The position numbers and the translations under genes were made by a program. The notes below the pieces were generated by a model. It saw only the letters and a list, made by a program, of their open reading frames with translations. It made no database searches and was not told where the DNA came from. DNA of 64,000 nt. Origin: Cladorhizidae sp. MBARI D1340-BT2 (Eukaryota > Porifera > Demospongiae > Poecilosclerida > Cladorhizidae). Position 1 is the stretch's first letter. Every line of letters begins with the position of its first letter. This document shows, piece by piece, positions 22,606 to 31,790 of the stretch. The DNA lies in assembly GCA_028752905.1 (NCBI GenBank), contig JAQNBH010000017.1:37238929-37302928 (forward strand). Reading direction: 5' to 3'.

Positions 22606-22745
22606 TGTAGTAACTTAGAAGAACTCTGTATTAACAACTGTCATTTGTGTTAACTGTTATTTAGTTATTAGGATTAATTGACACTAGTTGTGTGGTTTGT
22701 GTTTGATTACTATATATGATATTGTGTAGCAGTGCCCAGGGGCCA
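22606..22745 (+). repeat. 3' LTR fragment of the host Ty3 element
   Basis: Begins TGTAGTAACTT directly after the purine tract and follows the 5' LTR (11160) to GCAGTGCCCAGGGGCC. It then departs from it, so the last third or more of this LTR is missing. Confidence 0.8.
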
Positions 22746-23099
22746 AATTTCAAGTTGTGGAAGTTTAGAATAAAAACTTGGTTTTGGTGCTGCACTTCTA
22801 GGATATTTTTTTCTTCGTGATTTGATCTGAAGTTAGCAAAACAACAAAAAAAGACCTCTCTGTAAATCATCCACACCTTCACTTGGATCATCAAAAGCTT
22901 GAAGACTGTATAGTCCTTGTCTTTATAATCAAGTATAGGCAAGTGAAAACATTTCTTTCTCTTCTAATATAATACGTTAGCTCCAACAAAATAGTACACG
23001 AGTTGGCATGTTTATGGTCATATATTTGCTTCTGCTTCTGCTAAGCTTTTAGTATATTTTCTTTGGCAGTACACAACTTTTTCTAAATGCTCATCTTCA
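22746..23099. other. No recognisable gene
   Basis: AT-rich spacer. A short minus-strand frame at 22661-22942 shows no motif. Confidence 0.5.
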
Positions 23100-23700
23100 A
23101 AAATTAGGATTACCTTGTTACCATCTTCTCTAGCCAACTTATCACTGTAATCTTAGGATGCTGATCATATATCAATTAGAAAGAAAGCTTTGCAAGTTCA
23201 AAATAATGAAGTAAATGGTTCCACAAACTGCAGTTTTATTGGCATACATGCAGCTATCTAGATACTTGTCCCAATTTTTTCATACCATGCGGAGCCTTCA
23301 GTAATATCTTCAGCAGTGTTTGGTTAATTCATGTCAGCATACAAATAATTCGGTATGATATGGCAATGTATCCTATTCCTTGATGCTTTGAAACCTCTTG
23401 AACGAAATCGATTCTTCAACTCCATACCATTTTTAAGTCAAGGAATCCCCTTTGCATAGAGATATAGCTTCATGTACATTAAAAAGAGATGCAGCCACAT
23501 TAACACCACTCTTATCTGGTAATGGCACAGCTTCAACAAACTTGGTGAAATAATCACAGAGTGTTAGTGTACATGTATTTCAATTAGAAGTTGGCTTTAT
23601 TGTGCCAATGAAATCAACTCCAATGTGAAACCAAAGTGATTTAATTAACTGGTACTGGGTGCAGTGCATGTGTTGTATTTTTGTTGGTGTTGTTTTATCC
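23100..23700 (-). pseudogene. Integrase relic (Ty3 or GIN/KRBA2-like)
   Basis: The minus strand carries WFHIGVDFIGTIKPTSN near 23625-23580, the start of an integrase core with its first Asp, and CDYFTKFVEAVPLPDKSGVN with AASLF near 23550-23480. DKYLDSCMYANKTAV-like remnants follow at about 23270-23220. The DYFTKFVEAVPLPDKS string is typical of Ty3/gypsy integrases and of the related host-captured GIN1/KRBA2 and Ginger transposases. No LTR, RT or terminal repeat is visible, and multiple frameshifts make it dead. I cannot choose between those sources. Confidence 0.65.
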
Positions 23701-23869
23701 ATGTTGTCTTTGACATCACTCACAAGAGAATAAAATATTGAGGAAATAAATATTTCTATATATGAAATGATTCAGGTATGATGGACACCAGTTGGTCAAA
23801 GTGGCATGCTTTTCAAAATTGAATTCTGTGACCACATGTTTCTATGTATTTAACCTCAACAATCTAAAA

Positions 23870-24550
23870 AATACATTAGTATATCTGATATAATAATTAT
23901 TATATGGCAAATAAATGTATAATAAAATGCAATGTCTTTCAATAAATATATATACATGTTATGTAAGGTAGAATATCTGATAAAAACAGAAAAAATGTTA
24001 TTCTTGCTAACTGCCCTGTTTAAAAAACTAGACAACATTTTTTGATAACAAATCTTCCTTATTGCCCTCTTGCAGATATCACTGCATCTCTCAGGGTAAC
24101 TACGCAGAATTGAAATATATGCATATATTAACATCTGGTTAAGGAGCTATCACACAATATTGCACAATGTCTGCATGCTTGGTAAAACTTGAAAACTATG
24201 CTAAAAATCATGTGACCTCTGTATGATATTACAAATTGTAACCCTCTAAGTTGGAGATCTCAGGTTTCATGTTTGGCTCCTCCCTAGACCATGCAGTGAA
24301 ATTTGTTACTTGCAGGTACCTGCTGCTTGACTACTATTAGCTTCCATCTCTGCACAACAGAAAGCTGCACTCCATTTTACCGTCATGCTGTATGGTGGTC
24401 GGTCTCAAAATGTATATTTAGAGTTTGAGGGATTATTACTTAATAGGTAAACTATGCAAGCATATTTAGAGTTTGAGGGATTATCTCAATAGGTAAAATA
24501 TGCATGTATATTTAGAGTTTGAGGGATTATTACTAAATAAATCTCCTCAC
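23870..24550 (+). repeat. Dispersed repeat, inverted partner at 57425-58030
   Basis: A long diverged match to the reverse complement of 57425-58030. Shared strings include TATCTGATATAAT, TGTATAATAAAATGCA, TTCCTTATTGCCCTCTTG, TTAGCTTCCATCTCTGCA, ACAGAAAGCTGCACTCCA and TTTAGAG with GGGATTATTACT. The last part, TATTTAGAGTTTGAGGGATT, is repeated three times here (about 24415-24535) and once in the partner. There is no coding content; probably a non-autonomous transposon, ends unknown. Confidence 0.83.
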
Positions 24551-25812
24551 TGTAGTATGCTAGACAACCATGCGGTAGCTCCTACTATTAGGTGTTATCT
24601 TATTTCTTTCTTGCTTTCTTATAGGTAATTGACCTGAATCAATCTACACCATGGCTATTTTCTTAGCCTCAGTTATTTTGCAAATATAACCCACAGAGGA
24701 TTCTCTCCATTTCTTCATTTCACTTTGCTTCTTATCAATCTCCTGATCAAACCTGTTCATGTTTAGGAAGTAGTAGTAATGTAGTATATAATATGCTAGC
24801 TATATCTATCCCTGGATAATTAACTTCTTTAGGAACTGACCTTGAATCGCATGGTAATTGTCCTTTTTAATAGCACCGTTAACCAATCAATAGCTCCTCA
24901 ACCTCATTACAAAGACAGTGTCCGTGATTTGCAACCGCACTTCCACAGTAGAGGGACAATCATTCCACGAGGTGATCGGCATTCTTGTAGTAATATGCCA
25001 GTTCCTCATAAGTTTTATAAACTTCCTTACTGCTGTTGCATGGCAGGCTGTTGTTCTGGATATGTGCTTCACAGGTGTGATCTTTTCTGGAATGGCTACT
25101 TTTTTAACTGCTATGGTGGTGGCACACTGCTTTCTTGCTATCCCCTAGTTTTTTGCTGATTATCTCAAGTTCATCAAGATTTGTGTTCAAGTTTGGTAAT
25201 CGTGTCAAGATCCTGAGTCTGCAGTGAGGGTTTAAGACATTTTCTAAAATCCTCCTGTGTTTATAGCTTCTCGAGAATCGACCAATTTCTATCTATCATT
25301 TTTCAAGGCAGAAATTGCATCTAAAATCTACTAGGATGCACACTCCAAAATCTCACTGTGATGCTGCAGGGCAACTTTGTATGCCACCAGCCTCTGTTTC
25401 AAGGTCGGGGAGTGGCAAGCACCTTGTACACTTGAGAATCTTGCTCTTTAACTTTTTTAACTTGCATGAAAGATGTATGCCCTATTAGTTATCTTCAGTT
25501 TATTTTCAGCTATGGCTGAGCATATCTATCCTCTGTATAAGTAGAGTGAGGAAGGATTGCCATGCGAAGAAAGCATTAAGAAAAATGGGTGGAGCAGAAA
25601 TAAGACCAACTACCACATAAGAGAAATGAAAAAGGGCCGGTTAGCAAGATCTCAGAAAATGACTCGGCAAATACAACATCAGGGTAGATCAACTGAGCTT
25701 CCAGCTCCTTGTACAAATTTCCAACATAGTGAGTGTACCTTCATCGATGCCTACTTCTTCTATGAAGCTGTTGAGGGTTGAGAGTTGGCTGGGAAGAGAG
25801 AAAATCCTTGCC
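24551..25812. other. No gene assigned; weak minus-strand frame
   Basis: A minus-strand stretch near 25120-24890 reads without stops for 61 codons from its first Met, with more open sequence upstream. It has protein-like composition (HATAVRKFIKLMRNWHI, then TRMPITSWNDCPSTVEV), but I recognise no family. Upstream minus-strand fragments near 25240-25180 (LQTQDLDTITKLE) look coiled-coil-like. This could be a decayed gene; the evidence is weak. Confidence 0.35.
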
Positions 25813-25817
25813 ATTAT

Positions 25818-26025
25818 TAGTTAAATGCAATGCACCTTCTCATTCATGGATCAAACTGGATAATAAATCTATATGATGTTCAGAGATGCGTGCTCTAACT
25901 AAAGTGTATGACAAGGGGCATGCGCATGGTAAGGGGTCGCTAACATGGTAAGGGATCGCTATAACAGGTAGGTACATGATACAAGGTGTGTGCATGGAAT
26001 GAATAGTTTAGATGATTATTGTCTA
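25818..26025 (-). repeat. 3' LTR of the intact element
   Basis: 208 bp, starting TAGTTAAATGCAATGCACC and ending TTATTGTCTA on the plus strand. It lacks one copy of a 19-base GGTAAGGG-containing unit that is present in the other LTR. Confidence 0.95.
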
Positions 26026-26040
26026 TCTCCCCCCAAGTCC
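26026..26040 (-). promoter_or_regulatory. Polypurine tract next to the 3' LTR
   Basis: On the minus strand the sequence reads ACTTGGGGGGAGA directly before the LTR start TAGACAATA. This is the expected position and composition for the plus-strand DNA primer. The same TTGGGGGGAGATAGACAATA join occurs in the related element at 49781-49795. Confidence 0.85.
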
Positions 26041-26062
26041 TTCGTCAGGGGGACTGAAAGAG

Positions 26063-29000
26063 TTAGGGAGCCTGTCCGTATCTTTGCGGGGGCTTTATGG
26101 TCCTCGTACTTCTCCGTAGGGTCTGGTCTGGGTTGGTGGGTTTGGGTGGTGGTGGTGGGATCTTGGCCAACGTTTTGGGGGCCAGTGGTGGTAGGTTGTC
26201 TCGGTGGTTCTGGGTGCCGGCGACAGCTGCGTATGTTCGGGTGGTGGCCGGCGTGGTAGTTGGCTGCCTCTGGGTTGTTGGTTCCAGAGAGCCAGGTAAT
26301 GGTTGGCTGGTTGATGTAGCCGGGATGATTGGTAGAGGTTGGCTGGGTGGTGGTGCCTGGGTGCCTGGTGATGAGTGGCTAGGTGGCGGTGCCGGGGTGC
26401 CTGGTGATGGGTGGCTAGGTGGCGGTGCCGGGGTGCCTGGTGATGGTAGGGGGTGGTCCGGTGGTGGGATGGGGAAGGTGTTCCTCCTGAGGTATTGGCG
26501 GTTGCGAGTGGTAAGTCTGCCGTTGCTGTCCATCCGGACTTGATACTGATGATACTGCATGACCTCTACCACCATGCCTGTGCTGTCCCATTTGGTTGGG
26601 TGGTGGCCGGTCTGGTTTTGCACCAGTACTCTGTCTCCGCGTATGAGGGGGGAGAGGTTTTTGGTGTGCTCCGTCCAGCGTATCTTGCCCAGGGATTGGC
26701 GCTTCTCTAGTGCTGTTAGCCTTATCTGTTGGGTAGCACCTTCCTGGGTCGGCTGTTGAAGTCGTGTTGGGAGGGTAGGTAGCAGGTCTCTGGTTGGGCG
26801 GCCAAAGAGGCACATGGCCGGTGACGTCCTCGTGTCAGGGCAAGGGCAGTTCCTGTAGGTCAGGAGTGCCTTGAAGAAGGCTGAATTCAGGGCGCCCCCT
26901 GGGTCTGTGTTACCGGTGATGAGTCGCTTGACGGTTTTGACCCCTGTTTCGGCGCGGTTGTTCGCGTGGGGGTGGTATGCCGAGGATGTCCTGTGGTGGA
27001 CCCCCCAGCTAGCCAGCAGATCTTTTGTTGCGTGGGCGGTGAATTCGGGTCCTCCATCTGTTGTGAGCGTGGCTGGGATGCCAAAGGTTGCAAAGGTCTC
27101 CCTGAGTACCGGTATGAGGCCTGTGGCTCCGCTGCTCGCCTGCGATACGATGGGCCATCCCGAGAAGCGATCCACCAGTACGAGGTAGACGGATCCTTCG
27201 TGGTGGAAGAAGTCTGTGTGTAGGTGCTCGAACGGGTGGTCCGCCTCCTCAGGGGTTATTGGTGGCATGTGGGGTTGAGAGGGGGCATTCCCGTTGCAGA
27301 TGTGGCATCTGCTCCTTGTGGCGGCGATATCTGCTGTCAGGCCTGGCCAGTATATGGATGCTTTCGCCCTGGCTGTCATCCCGCTTGTCCCTTGGTGTGC
27401 AGTGTGCAGGGTGGCAAGGCATGCTTGCCGTAGGGAGGAGGGGATGATGAGACGGTCGCCCAGACATACCACGTCGTCGACTATTGTGAGGTCGGTTATC
27501 ACATGAAAATACGCCTGTATCCCCACTGGGAGCAAGTCACGTTTGTTGGGGGATCCTGCTTCTATGACCAGCATAAGGTCCTGGAGGGATTGGTCTGCCG
27601 TGGTGGCTGTCTGAAGCTGTTCCCAGTTGATGGGGGTGGCTGAGATCGCTGTGCACATTGCTGAGGAGAGGCCGTCGTCGTCTGCGAGGGCAAGGGTGGA
27701 GCAGTTCGGGCCGGGGGCTGGCAGGTCATCTGGCAGGTGGAGTCTGGCGGGTGTCCTTGTCCCAGATGGGTGACGTGACAGGGCGTCACTGGTCAGGTTT
27801 CTGGCGCCCGGGATGTATACCATCCTGAAGCGGTACCTGAGGGTCTTCTCTTTGAGATTCCTCAGGCGGGGATTCGGGATGTCCTCCAGGCACCTGTCCC
27901 CGAATAGCTTCAGCAGTGGTTTGTGCTCCACCGCTACTGTCAGGTCCCGGCACCCGAGTACAAAGTGCCTGGGTTTGTCAAGCGCGTCGGCTACGGCTAG
28001 GGCCTCCCCTTCCACAGGGGTGTATCGAGACTCTGCTGCATGAGTGAATCTCGACCCCACCAAGGTGACGCGCCAGCCGTCCCGGCAACAGAAAGGATCG
28101 CGGGACGGGCACTGGCAGTGTTTCTGTGTGAGCCAGAAGCCAATCCCGTCCTTGCTCCAGTCTGTCGCCAGGCAGGTGGGGCGCCCCTTGTCGAAGATCT
28201 CTACTCCCGCTCGGATGCTCTCGTATATGTGTTGTTTGGACGCGGCGAGGGCTTCGGTCAGCTGATCTGACCATTGGAAGGGGGTGGAGGGCATCAGGAG
28301 ATCCCTGAAGGGGAGCATGGTTGCTGTCATGGCGAAGGTGTAGGAAATTTGGTTTACGAGGCCAAACCATGCTCTGATGTCAGTGATGTTTGTTGGGGTG
28401 GGGAATTCCTTGATGGCTGCCGTGAATTTGTCAGCGGGGCGGACCTCTGTGGGGGTGACTGTGAACCCCGCGAACTCCACTTCGTCTTCTGCAAAGCGGA
28501 ACTTCGTTGGGTTCAGGGTGATGCCGTTCGTGGCACAAATGTGCAGCCACCGCACTGCCTGATAGAAGGATCCCTCTATGTCATCCGCCCATAGCAGGGC
28601 ATCATCGATGCACTTGGTCTTGTTGGTTACATTGGTAATGAGGGCGTCGTACCGTGCCGTGTAGGCGTCTCCCGAGGCGATGTAGCCTTGTGGGGCCGTC
28701 AGGTAGCAGTACCTCCCCCAGGGTGTGATAAACGTGGTGTAATGTTTGTCTCCCTCAGCTAGGGCCACGGAGTGGTAGCCGTTCCACGCGTCGAAGATTG
28801 TTTTCTTCATCATTCGTGGGATGGCCCTGGGGTGGTGGAAGGGTGAAGGGCAGTGGTGGGTCTCCCGGGTGGCGTGCTGGTTGAGGGGTTGGAAGTTTAT
28901 GGTCCTCCTTAGCGCCCCGTTCTTCTTGGTGCAGATCACCATTCGGTGGCACCAAGTGACGGGCGTGCCCAGGGGGACCTTTTCCAGCACGCCGAGCCGG

Positions 29001-30910
29001 ACAGCCCTGTCCAGCCCTGCCTTCACCTCCTCCTGCCAGTGAATAGGTATGGTGATGGGGGTGTGACATGGTTTGGGGACAGCGTTGGGGTCGATCTTCA
29101 GCGAGAGAGGGGGGCCGGACATCATAGGCAGAGGCTGGTGTTCGCACGTGTTGAATGCGCTGGATGCGTAGAGGTTGAGGAGATACTTCTCCAGCTTCTG
29201 TCTGTTTCCTTCTGTGGCTGGGAATGGCAGTGTCGTGGGCCTATCTGGTGGTGGGGATCTGGTGGGGCAGGAGCATGGGCGAGCCGCAGGTTGTGTCTGA
29301 GGTGCTGGTGGTTTGGCCTGCCGAGTTAGTGGTGGGCTTGTCCCGGTGGTTCCGGTGTCCCTAATCAGTGCCAGTGGTTGGCTGGTGATCTTGCCGTTCG
29401 GGGCTGGTGAACGCAGCGGGAATCCCAGATTAATTAGTCCCAGGTCGCTGCATGCTGACATGCTGAGGTAAAGCTTGGTGGCTACGGGACTAAAGTACAC
29501 CATTTGACTCGTTTCCTTGTCTGTGTCTCTGGCTCTGATCCTGGTGAGTGCGGCTCCCATGATGGGCATGGGGTTGCCACTGGCAGAGTTCATGGTGAGG
29601 GAGCTTGGGATGAGGTCTTGTGCACTGAGGTTGAGGTCACGCATGAGGGTGGGGCCTGCCAAGCAACTCTGGCAGCCGGTGTCGGCGAGGGCACTTGTGG
29701 TGAGGTTTCGCCGCTCTCTCCTGAGGGTTTGCCCGTGGGTCTGGAAGTCTGCTCGATGGGTGGAGACGATGACGTTGAGGGTTGGTTGGGGTGGTGAGCG
29801 ACGCTGTGCCCAGGTTTGGGATGCCTGGTCCCAGGTTTGGTGTGGCAGGGTGCCTTCCGTCATGTCACTGACCCTTTCCTGGATGGCACTCTCTTGCTCT
29901 GCTGTCTGCCAACACATCTGTGATGTGTGGTTGGGGCGGCCGCAGGATTGGCAAGTTTTGCCAAATGCAGGGCATTGGGTCCTCCTGATGGCCGTCCTTG
30001 CTCTGGTGCCATGGCCTTGGCGGCCGCAGAAGCAGCATGCTGTCTTGCTGTTCGGATGTGGTGTGGGCGTGGTTGTGGGCCATATGGGCGTGGCTGACCA
30101 GTTGGATTTGGGGTGCGTGGCTTTGGGTGGTGGGTGCTGCCGCTGGAGCTTATACCCACTATGCAGTGCATCCCCCTGGTCTGCCTCATCATTGATGGCA
30201 CTGTTGCTAGCTTGGGGTGGGGTAGTCATTGTGGTAAATGATTGCTTGCCTATGACCCTCACCATTATAAACTGTACCAGCTCCTCGACTGTCTGGTCTT
30301 TGTCTGGCTCCCTCAACAGGTCCGCCTGGATGTCGGGGTCGGCGAGGCCGACGCACAGTTGGTCCGCCACTCTGTCCTCGCTCTGGCTGTTGACTATCGC
30401 ACAGCCCGTGCATTTTCGGTCGAATCGACACACCTCGGCCTGGCCTCGCAGGCGGGCCACGAACGACCTGACGGTTTCGCCCCTGTCTTGAGTCATCCTA
30501 GAGAGCGTCACTCTGGCTGCCCTCTTGTTCTCCTCCTGCACTGCCATAGCTATGATGGCTGCCAGGAGGTCTGGCTCTGTGTATTCCCTGAGGGGCGTGG
30601 GGCCGGTGGCATTCATGGTGACTTCCCGGCGGAGCTTGGAGTCTAGGCATGCCAGCAGCTGGATGGTGATATGTGGGGCAGCCAGGCTGGCTGCCTGCGA
30701 GTACTCTTTCCACCGGTTCAGGAAGTACTGCCACCCCTTCGAGGTTTCTCCGGCTGATAGCTCTGGTCTGGGGGTTTGGGTGGGCTTGAAGGAGGCTGCC
30801 TGACTGTGGTCCATCGAGATGTGGCCTGTCATGAGGGCTACTGCCATTCCTGGTTCTGTCCCCTCTGCTATGGTGAAGGGGCAGCCGGCTTTGGGGCAGT
30901 TCGCTGCCAT
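26063..30910 (-). CDS. Gag-Pol polyprotein, single intact frame, 1615 aa
   Basis: One uninterrupted frame carries all retrotransposon functions; no frameshift separates gag from pol. N-terminal residues 5-35 form a possible C2H2-type finger (C5, C10, H30, H35). A capsid-like part follows, then two Cys/His clusters at about 292-333 (CCFCGRQGHG; CQSCGRPNHTSQMC). Protease: ALADTGCQS, active-site D-T-G at 410-412. Reverse transcriptase about 620-830, with KKNGALRRTINFQPLN and CIDDALLWADD at 767-777 (I-D-D instead of Y-x-D-D). RNase H from about 912 (LATDWSKDG). Integrase: zinc region about 1169-1205, catalytic D1232, D1285 (TTDGGPEF) and E1321. The C-terminus has APPPSHPSPGTP repeats and ends RRSTRTIKPPQRYG. 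No chromodomain is seen. The start at 30910 is the first Met after the leader. High confidence; the exact Ty3 lineage is not assigned. Confidence 0.97.
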   Translation of the reverse strand: MAANCPKAGCPFTIAEGTEPGMAVALMTGHISMDHSQAASFKPTQTPRPELSAGETSKGWQYFLNRWKEYSQAASLAAPHITIQLLACLDSKLRREVTMNATGPTPLREYTEPDLLAAIIAMAVQEENKRAARVTLSRMTQDRGETVRSFVARLRGQAEVCRFDRKCTGCAIVNSQSEDRVADQLCVGLADPDIQADLLREPDKDQTVEELVQFIMVRVIGKQSFTTMTTPPQASNSAINDEADQGDALHSGYKLQRQHPPPKATHPKSNWSATPIWPTTTPTPHPNSKTACCFCGRQGHGTRARTAIRRTQCPAFGKTCQSCGRPNHTSQMCWQTAEQESAIQERVSDMTEGTLPHQTWDQASQTWAQRRSPPQPTLNVIVSTHRADFQTHGQTLRRERRNLTTSALADTGCQSCLAGPTLMRDLNLSAQDLIPSSLTMNSASGNPMPIMGAALTRIRARDTDKETSQMVYFSPVATKLYLSMSACSDLGLINLGFPLRSPAPNGKITSQPLALIRDTGTTGTSPPLTRQAKPPAPQTQPAARPCSCPTRSPPPDRPTTLPFPATEGNRQKLEKYLLNLYASSAFNTCEHQPLPMMSGPPLSLKIDPNAVPKPCHTPITIPIHWQEEVKAGLDRAVRLGVLEKVPLGTPVTWCHRMVICTKKNGALRRTINFQPLNQHATRETHHCPSPFHHPRAIPRMMKKTIFDAWNGYHSVALAEGDKHYTTFITPWGRYCYLTAPQGYIASGDAYTARYDALITNVTNKTKCIDDALLWADDIEGSFYQAVRWLHICATNGITLNPTKFRFAEDEVEFAGFTVTPTEVRPADKFTAAIKEFPTPTNITDIRAWFGLVNQISYTFAMTATMLPFRDLLMPSTPFQWSDQLTEALAASKQHIYESIRAGVEIFDKGRPTCLATDWSKDGIGFWLTQKHCQCPSRDPFCCRDGWRVTLVGSRFTHAAESRYTPVEGEALAVADALDKPRHFVLGCRDLTVAVEHKPLLKLFGDRCLEDIPNPRLRNLKEKTLRYRFRMVYIPGARNLTSDALSRHPSGTRTPARLHLPDDLPAPGPNCSTLALADDDGLSSAMCTAISATPINWEQLQTATTADQSLQDLMLVIEAGSPNKRDLLPVGIQAYFHVITDLTIVDDVVCLGDRLIIPSSLRQACLATLHTAHQGTSGMTARAKASIYWPGLTADIAATRSRCHICNGNAPSQPHMPPITPEEADHPFEHLHTDFFHHEGSVYLVLVDRFSGWPIVSQASSGATGLIPVLRETFATFGIPATLTTDGGPEFTAHATKDLLASWGVHHRTSSAYHPHANNRAETGVKTVKRLITGNTDPGGALNSAFFKALLTYRNCPCPDTRTSPAMCLFGRPTRDLLPTLPTRLQQPTQEGATQQIRLTALEKRQSLGKIRWTEHTKNLSPLIRGDRVLVQNQTGHHPTKWDSTGMVVEVMQYHQYQVRMDSNGRLTTRNRQYLRRNTFPIPPPDHPLPSPGTPAPPPSHPSPGTPAPPPSHSSPGTQAPPPSQPLPIIPATSTSQPLPGSLEPTTQRQPTTTPATTRTYAAVAGTQNHRDNLPPLAPKTLAKIPPPPPKPTNPDQTLRRSTRTIKPPQRYGQAP

Positions 30911-31019
30911 AAGGTGGGCGGGCGTTAATTGGAGAAGTGAAAATCGGTCTCCAAAGCGTCCTAAACTCTAGTCAGCACTCCTGCTGGTGAGGCACACTGT
31001 CTAGCTGGATATACTAGAG

Positions 31020-31033
31020 AGTTAGAGCACGCA
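31020..31033 (-). promoter_or_regulatory. Primer-binding site complementary to the element's own LTR
   Basis: Immediately inside the 5' LTR the minus strand reads TGCGTGCTCTAACT. The LTR itself carries, on the minus strand, AGTTAGAGCACGCA at 31116-31103, a perfect 14-base complement (15 with the adjoining LTR base). No TGG-starting tRNA site is present. A transcript starting near 31116 would have a 5' end able to pair with this site, with its 3' side abutting the LTR edge, the geometry known from Tf1 self-priming. Site seen directly; the priming role is inferred. Confidence 0.72.
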
Positions 31034-31260
31034 TAGTTAAATGCAATGCACCTTCTCATTCATGGATCAAACTGGATAATAAATCGATATGATGTTCAGA
31101 GATGCGTGCTCTAACTAAAGTGTATGACAAGGGGCATGCGCATGGTAAGGGGTCGCTAACATGGTAAGGGATCACTAACATGGTAAGGGATCGCTATAAC
31201 AGGGAGGTACATGATACAAGGTGTGTGCATGGAATGAATAGTTTAGATGATTATTGTCTA
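31034..31260 (-). repeat. 5' LTR of the intact element
   Basis: 227 bp. Contains three tandem copies of an approximately 19-base unit with CATGGTAAGGG (two in the other LTR). On the minus strand these precede the inferred RNA start near 31116, so they lie in the probable promoter part (U3). The 14 bases at 31103-31116 are complementary to the primer site at 31020-31033. Confidence 0.95.
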
Positions 31261-31265
31261 ATTAT

Positions 31266-31790
31266 GGCCACATTCTCCTATATGCTCCAGGAATATCTGA
31301 AGAAAGAGACTTATAGCTTTGGAGAATGATGGAGAATTGGTGGTCAGAGCCTTTTTTGCAATAGCATGTGTTCAGCCATTTCTATGCTGTAGCTTCGAAG
31401 TCTGTTCAGAGACTCCATCAACAATGTTGGCTACTATTTCTCACACATCTCACTGCTTGAGGCCTTGCAGGAGAAGTATGTAACCAGCATTCTGTATTTG
31501 GGAAGATTGTAATAATTCTGGGTCAAATAGATCGCAGTGATACTCTTGTGCCTCCCCGCTAAAAAGTTTTCTTGGCCTGGGTCAAGAAGCTTGCTGTCGA
31601 GTCGGATCTTGGTTTATGTATTCGGCTCTGAGGTGGATGTGACCTCATCAGGAGATTTCATGGTGAAGAAGTCTGTGTCCAACAGGTGATAGAGATCTTA
31701 GAAAATAGCATATTTTCCCTGGTCTCTCGACATTGCGTAGATCATCAGTTCACAATGCAGTGACTAGTTCTTCAAAAGCAGGTTGGTCTG
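31266..31790. other. No recognisable gene
   Basis: Continues the sequence that the intact retroelement split at 25817. No open frame of note and no terminal repeats seen. Confidence 0.45.

Larger units (their letters stand above)
11160..22745 (+). mobile_element. Ty3/gypsy LTR element, decayed, hosting two insertions
   Basis: A plus-strand element with a 5' LTR at 11160-11414, a primer-binding-like site at 11417, gag (about 13817-14303), pol (about 14400-16490) and a fragment of 3' LTR at 22606-22745. A purine-rich AAGGTGGGAAGGA tract lies directly before the 3' LTR. Two later insertions interrupt it: a BED-type hAT relic between primer site and gag, and a complete Gmr1-like element at 16626-22544 inside the last pol codons. 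The integrase catalytic core is deleted near 16490. The element is old and dead; the nesting gives the order of events. Confidence 0.88.
25813..31265 (-). mobile_element. Intact Ty3-type LTR retrotransposon
   Basis: A complete element with LTRs at 25818-26025 and 31034-31260, flanked by a perfect 5-bp duplication ATTAT (25813-25817 and 31261-31265). The ends are unusual: TAG...CTA on the plus strand, not TG...CA. The interior holds one unbroken 1615-codon gag-pol frame, a purine tract next to the 3' LTR, and a self-complementary primer site next to the 5' LTR. The two LTRs differ by two substitutions and one 19-base repeat unit. Intact frame plus near-identical LTRs imply recent movement. A shorter, damaged relative lies at 49670-53361. 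Confidence 0.96.

Noticed and set aside
29517..30491. A 324-codon plus-strand frame, and several others of 100 or more codons, opposite the gag-pol gene.
   Set aside because: Shadow of the strongly coding, GC-rich minus-strand frame; no motif.
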